DNA of 33,794 nucleotides. It comes from Natronospirales bacterium. GTDB taxonomy: Bacteria > Pseudomonadota > Gammaproteobacteria > Natronospirales > REEB76. Made by a program: the position numbers and the translations under genes. Location: contig JAKAXB010000019.1 in NCBI GenBank assembly GCA_021816765.1, positions 1 to 33,794 of the forward strand. Reading direction: 5' to 3'. The notes under the pieces are model-generated. The model did no database searches and was not told the origin of the DNA. It saw only the letters and a list, made by a program, of their open reading frames with translations. Of the stretch, positions 29,962 to 33,794 are shown in pieces. Position 1 is the first letter of the stretch, and every line of letters begins with the position of its first letter.

Positions 29962-31345
29962 CGTATGGGTGGTGGACGATGATGTCTCATTGCGCTGGGT
30001 GATGAGCGAAGCACTGCGGGAAGCCGGCCACGCGGTGCGCGATTTCAACGGCATGGAAGAAGTCCGCGGTGCGCTGCAGGAAACCGTGCCGGACACGCTG
30101 GTGACAGATATCCGTCTGCCTGGCGAAGACGGACTCGAGCTGCTGCGTGAACTGCGCGCATCACATCCGTCTGTGCCGGTGGTGGTGGTTACCGCCCACA
30201 GCGATCTGCAAAGTGCAGTAGCGGCCTACCAGGGCGGCGCCTTCGAATATCTGCCCAAACCCTTTGATGTGGATGAACTCACCGCGGTGGTGGCGCGTGC
30301 AATGCAGACAGCGTTACCACCGGGCGGCACCCGGTCCGGGGGAAGCGTTGCAGCGGATACCCTGATCGGCGAAGCTCCCGCCATGCAGACGGTGTTTCGC
30401 GCCATCGGCCGGCTGGCGGGCACGCATCTGACGGTACTCATCACCGGAGAATCCGGCAGCGGCAAGGAACTGGTGGCACACGCCCTGCACCGTCACAGTC
30501 CGCGCCGCCAGCATCCCTTTATCGCCCTGAATACCGCCGCCATTCCCGCTGAATTGCTGGAATCCGAACTGTTCGGGCATGAACGCGGCGCCTTCACCGG
30601 GGCCAATGCACGCCGTGTGGGACGTTTCGAGCAGGCCCATGGCGGCACGCTGTTCCTGGACGAGATCGGCGACATGCCGGCCGGCTTGCAGACGCGACTG
30701 TTGCGCGTGCTGGCGGAAGGCGAATTTTACCGCGTGGGGGGCCATGAGTCGGTGAAGGTGGATGTACGCATCATCGCCGCCACGCACCAGGATCTGGAAA
30801 AACAGGTGGAGGAGGGCCGCTTCCGCGAGGACTTGTTCCATCGTCTGAATGTGGTGCAGATACGCATGCCGGCGCTGCGTGAGCGCCGCGAGGATATTCC
30901 GCTGTTGCTGGAGCATTTCATGGCGGCGGCGGCGCGGGAACTTGCCCTTGAACCCAAGCGGCTCACGGCGGATGCCATGGCCGCGTTGCGGGAACGCTCC
31001 TGGCCCGGCAATGTGCGTGAGCTCAGGAATGCCTGCCACCGGTTGACACTCATGGCCCCGGGCCGCATCGTGCACCGCGACGATCTTGCGGAGTTACTGC
31101 ACAAAAACAAATCATCCGGTGAAATGAGTGATGACTGGCGGATTGTGTTGCGTGCCTGGACACGACAGCAATTGATGGCCGGGAAAACGGATATTTTTTC
31201 TGTGGCTTCGAATGATCTGGAGAAGATTTTGATTGAAGCGGCGCTGGAAACCAGCGGCGGACACCGTCAGGAGGCTTCGCGCCGGCTCGGCATCGGCCGC
31301 AACACGCTCACCCGCAAACTCAGGCCGGCTTCCCGCGGCGAGTAA
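29942..31345 (+). CDS. glnG: Nitrogen regulation response regulator NtrC
   Basis: NtrC activates sigma-54 promoters under nitrogen limitation. The 467-residue protein has a receiver domain with the acidic pocket DDD at residues 12-14, phospho-site Asp56 and Lys106. The AAA+ domain has Walker A GESGSGKE at 169-176, the sigma-54 contact loop GAFTGA at 216-221, and Walker [14 protein letters not shown] Fis-type helix-turn-helix ([17 protein letters not shown]) closes the protein. It overlaps ntrB by 20 bases. Its 3' end overlaps the convergent TPR membrane gene by 26 bases. The likely targets in this window are glnA and ntrB itself. Confidence 0.98.
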   Translation: MSSKQHSVWVVDDDVSLRWVMSEALREAGHAVRDFNGMEEVRGALQETVPDTLVTDIRLPGEDGLELLRELRASHPSVPVVVVTAHSDLQSAVAAYQGGAFEYLPKPFDVDELTAVVARAMQTALPPGGTRSGGSVAADTLIGEAPAMQTVFRAIGRLAGTHLTVLITGESGSGKELVAHALHRHSPRRQHPFIALNTAAIPAELLESELFGHERGAFTGANARRVGRFEQAHGGTLFLDEIGDMPAGLQTRLLRVLAEGEFYRVGGHESVKVDVRIIAATHQDLEKQVEEGRFREDLFHRLNVVQIRMPALRERREDIPLLLEHFMAAAARELALEPKRLTADAMAALRERSWPGNVRELRNACHRLTLMAPGRIVHRDDLAELLHKNKSSGEMSDDWRIVLRAWTRQQLMAGKTDIFSVASNDLEKILIEAALETSGGHRQEASRRLGIGRNTLTRKLRPASRGE

Positions 31346-33317
31346 CCGGCACCGTCGGTTTGCCGTGGCGAACGGGCGCTGCGGTTTTTATCGTTTGCAG
31401 CCGCTGCTTCAGTTTGGCGATCGGATTGTCCAGTTGGCCGAAGCGGTTACGGGTCTCCAGTTGTCGCAGTTCATCCCTTGCCGCTGCCAGCGCGCCGACA
31501 TTCAGGTAGGAATTGATCAGATTGATGCGTAGTTGCGGCTGCTGCGGGCACAGGTGCACCGCGGATTGCAACGCCTGGAATGCGGGGCCGACTTGGCGTG
31601 CATCGCCCAGCACCTCGGCGTAGAGGTCCAGCAGGTTGCCGCGTACGCAGCCTGATTTCGGCACGTGGGGATTATCCAGGGCGCGTTTCAGAACCGGCAG
31701 CATCGCGGCCGCCGGGATCCCGCAGGTGCTGCGGGCACACTGCACCCAATAACCGAGATAAACCAGATCCAGCGGCGGCATCAGCGTGCGGCCGGCCCGC
31801 TGCCGCAACTCCCGCATCCACCCGGGGTGCACGGGTTGATGCAGTTCGGAGGCGAGCTCGATCATCGCCACGTAGGGGGCGAGCGTCTGCGGCTGAAGTT
31901 TTGCTGCCCGTTCAAAATGCTCGAGTGCCAGCGGATAGGCGCTGCGGTTGCCGTGTTCGGCGGCGAGCGCGTATTCGAAGGCGAGCGCAAAGGTGGCGCG
32001 CGGCGACGCGGGATGATATTTCGCCTCGAACAGCGCCTGGGTGAGGTCATTGGACCATTGTACGGAGCGCAGCCAGGTGAGGCAGCCGAGCACCACAATA
32101 GCCGTGATGGCGAGCGTGCGGCGCGAAAACCTCAGCCGCGCCGGTTTCCAAAGCAGCAGGCCGGCGGCGAGTGCCAGCAGCAGACCGTAATCCGACAGGT
32201 AAGCGCGGTGCTCGTACATGAGGTCGAGCGGTATGAAGCCCGATTCCAGTACCTGTCCCGCAAAGAACCACAGGATGCCGAGCGTGACGAGCGGCTGGCG
32301 CCGGCGCAGCCAGACAGCCGCGGCAAGCAGGGCGGCGAGAAACAGAAACGCGATAAGCGTCGTGGGGGGCGTGAGCAGACCGGTCGAGACCGCGAGATCA
32401 TCATGGTAGAGACCAAGCCAGTGGGGCAGCGGCCAGAGTGTGTAGAGGACATAGAGCGTTACGACCCGGCCCTCGGTCAACAGCCGCTCGCCGAGCGTGA
32501 ACGGGCGGATGGCGTAGCCGCCGAGCAGAAACGCCGGGTGGAAGACTATCAACCCTGCGGCGATGAGCGCCGGGCCGCCAAGCCCGAGGATGAAATAAAC
32601 AATCAGCGGACGGGCGACCCGTCCCTCACCGTTGCGGAAGCGGAACAACGTGAGCTCGACGGCGAACAGGAACAGCGGCAGCAGCACCGCCGTCTCCTTG
32701 CAGAACAGACCCACCAGCCCCGCGAGCGGTGCGGCGATCCAGATCAGCGGCCCACCGCGTTTTCCGTCGAGCTCACGGTTGCGGCCGAGCGTGTAGAAGA
32801 GTACGCCGAGGGCGGTGAACAGCGCCGCGAGACTGGCTTCACGCTGTACCACGTACAGCACTGCCGTGAGGTTGAGTGGATGCAGCAGCCAGGCGGCGGT
32901 GACCGCGAGCACGGCAAACAACCCATCCTGCGTGGACACGTCCGGGTGAGTGCGCCGCCAGGCAGCCAGCAGCTCGCGGGTCAGCAGCAACAATACCGCG
33001 CCCACCGCGAGATGGATGAGCAGGTTGGTCAGCTTGAAGCTCAACGGGCCCGGTCCGAAGAAATACCGGTCCAGGGCGAAGCTCAGCACACTCAGCGGAC
33101 GGTCCAGAGGACCCGTCGGGGCAGACAGGGCCGCCGCCACCAAGTTGTGCCAGGCCAGCGAGGGCAGGGTCAACGCCTTGTTGTTGACGATGCTGGAGTA
33201 GTCGTCGAACAGGAAGCCGCCGTGCAGGCCAGGGTAGTACGCGGCGAATGCCGCCACAAACGGCAGCAGCATCACCACTCCGGTCAGGAAGCGGCGGGCC
33301 GGGGGGTTCAAAGGCAT
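31320..33317 (-). CDS. Multi-pass GT-C/TMTC-like membrane protein with TPR-like C-terminus
   Basis: A 665-residue protein with about 10-11 membrane helices over residues 10-415 and a soluble helical C-terminus with TPR-like repeats to about residue 640. The first extracytoplasmic loop has FLFDDYSSIVNN, the DD motif (Asp38, Asp39) of GT-C glycosyltransferases, and later blocks LYVVQREASLAALF, FCKETAVLLPLFLFAVEL and YEHRAYLSDYG resemble TMTC/protein O-mannosyltransferase-like bacterial proteins. It may move a sugar from a lipid carrier to an exported protein. The acceptor could be the pilus-type DUF6701 protein encoded just upstream, 66 bases away on the same strand. That pairing is inference. 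Confidence 0.8.
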   Translation of the reverse strand: MPLNPPARRFLTGVVMLLPFVAAFAAYYPGLHGGFLFDDYSSIVNNKALTLPSLAWHNLVAAALSAPTGPLDRPLSVLSFALDRYFFGPGPLSFKLTNLLIHLAVGAVLLLLTRELLAAWRRTHPDVSTQDGLFAVLAVTAAWLLHPLNLTAVLYVVQREASLAALFTALGVLFYTLGRNRELDGKRGGPLIWIAAPLAGLVGLFCKETAVLLPLFLFAVELTLFRFRNGEGRVARPLIVYFILGLGGPALIAAGLIVFHPAFLLGGYAIRPFTLGERLLTEGRVVTLYVLYTLWPLPHWLGLYHDDLAVSTGLLTPPTTLIAFLFLAALLAAAVWLRRRQPLVTLGILWFFAGQVLESGFIPLDLMYEHRAYLSDYGLLLALAAGLLLWKPARLRFSRRTLAITAIVVLGCLTWLRSVQWSNDLTQALFEAKYHPASPRATFALAFEYALAAEHGNRSAYPLALEHFERAAKLQPQTLAPYVAMIELASELHQPVHPGWMRELRQRAGRTLMPPLDLVYLGYWVQCARSTCGIPAAAMLPVLKRALDNPHVPKSGCVRGNLLDLYAEVLGDARQVGPAFQALQSAVHLCPQQPQLRINLINSYLNVGALAAARDELRQLETRNRFGQLDNPIAKLKQRLQTIKTAAPVRHGKPTVPVTRRGKPA

Positions 33318-33383
33318 CGGCGGTGAAACGGGGAGGCCATGGGTGCAGGGTATCCGGCGCGCGCAGGAGCCGCAAATACCGGG

Positions 33384-33794
33384 CTAGTGAATCACCTGGA
33401 TGTAAATCTGGTGGGAATCGCCCTGGTACACGCCGAAACTCGCCCGCGCCGTGGGATCGGTGAGCGTGCCGCTGGTCTGCCAGTCGAACTGCAGCCAGGC
33501 AGGAATGCCGCTACCCACTACGTCCACATCACCTGTGTTACCGGCACCGGGGGCGGCGAGCGTCACGTTGCCCTGTCCGTTCGTGAGGCTCACGCTCTTG
33601 ATGGAGGTGGTGCCGTTGGGCAGGCCGCCGGGGAGGTAGCTCAGCGAGAAGTCCGAGGCGGCGAGCGTGGTGCAGGTGTCGTGCGCGTTCACCTGCCAGC
33701 CGCTGTCGGGGCCCTGGAAGGCCTCGAGGTACAGCGGCAGCGGCAGATCGAGGAGCTCCGAGCCCACCGCCCCCAGCAGGTGTACGCGGCCGGA
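33384..33794 (-). CDS. DUF6701 pilus-biogenesis-like protein, 3' part only
   Basis: The C-terminal end of a longer gene that runs off the right edge of the window. The visible residues begin SGRVHLLGAVGSELLDLPLP and go on with a secreted beta-rich sequence containing CTTLAASDFSLSY and PAWLQFDWQ. The GRVxLxxxxGSELLxLPxPL pattern is that of DUF6701, which is found in MshQ-like proteins of MSHA and type IV pilus gene clusters. The GTG at 33765-33767 is internal, not the true start. Such proteins are surface-exposed; function is not settled. Confidence 0.78.
   Translation of the reverse strand, partial: SGRVHLLGAVGSELLDLPLPLYLEAFQGPDSGWQVNAHDTCTTLAASDFSLSYLPGGLPNGTTSIKSVSLTNGQGNVTLAAPGAGNTGDVDVVGSGIPAWLQFDWQTSGTLTDPTARASFGVYQGDSHQIYIQVIH

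Noticed and set aside
31665..33326. Plus-strand reading frame of 553 codons opposite the GT-C membrane gene
   Set aside because: Rich in Arg, Gln and Glu without any domain; it is the antisense shadow of a hydrophobic protein.

Overview
The window is bacterial chromosome from a gammaproteobacterium and covers the replication-origin neighbourhood. The block mnmE / yidC-yidD-rnpA-rpmH / dnaA-dnaN-recF-gyrB / plsC-gmhB-glyS-glyQ is the classic gammaproteobacterial origin order; the convergent gyrB-plsC junction and the split two-subunit glycyl-tRNA synthetase resemble the Pseudomonas layout. Gene content (NtrBC and sigma-54 control of glnA, two DUF4124 proteins, a DUF6701 pilus-type protein) fits a free-living member of that class. 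I cannot name the genus. By eye, G+C is near 50% in dnaN-recF and clearly higher in the glcDEF and TPR-membrane genes.

Region 1 (1-5937): a secreted DUF4124 protein; mnmE on the minus strand; a plus-strand alpha/beta-hydrolase-OsmC fusion sitting between mnmE and yidC; then the minus-strand rpmH-rnpA-yidD-yidC operon with a good sigma-70 promoter. The N-terminal part of rnpA has no usual start codon in frame. Region 2 (5938-12339): two candidate origin intergenic regions with DnaA boxes flank dnaA, followed by dnaN, recF and gyrB. Region 3 (12340-16672): the minus-strand operon glyQ-glyS-gmhB-plsC.

Region 4 (16673-18993): glnA under a clear sigma-54 promoter with upstream NtrC-type dyads, then a phosphinothricin-acetyltransferase-like GNAT gene. 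Region 5 (19009-27989): a carbon module. tauE-glcD-glcE-glcF (minus) diverges from aceB-lctP-qorA (plus). Together they would import glycolate or lactate, oxidise glycolate to glyoxylate, and condense glyoxylate with acetyl-CoA to malate. Region 6 (27990-31345): a 311-bp gene-free gap, a DUF4124 protein, then ntrB-ntrC. The DUF4124-ntrB gap is almost wholly filled by a 25-bp three-half-site element that is repeated, in reverse orientation, upstream of glnA. Region 7 (31320-33794): a multi-pass GT-C/TMTC-like membrane protein with TPR-like C-terminus and the 3' part of a DUF6701 protein running off the window.

I see no tRNA, rRNA, IS element, prophage, CRISPR array or obvious defence system. 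The most interesting features are the shared composite NtrC element, the glnA-acetyltransferase pairing, the rnpA start anomaly, the hydrolase-OsmC insertion and the glycolate module lying between glnA and ntrBC.
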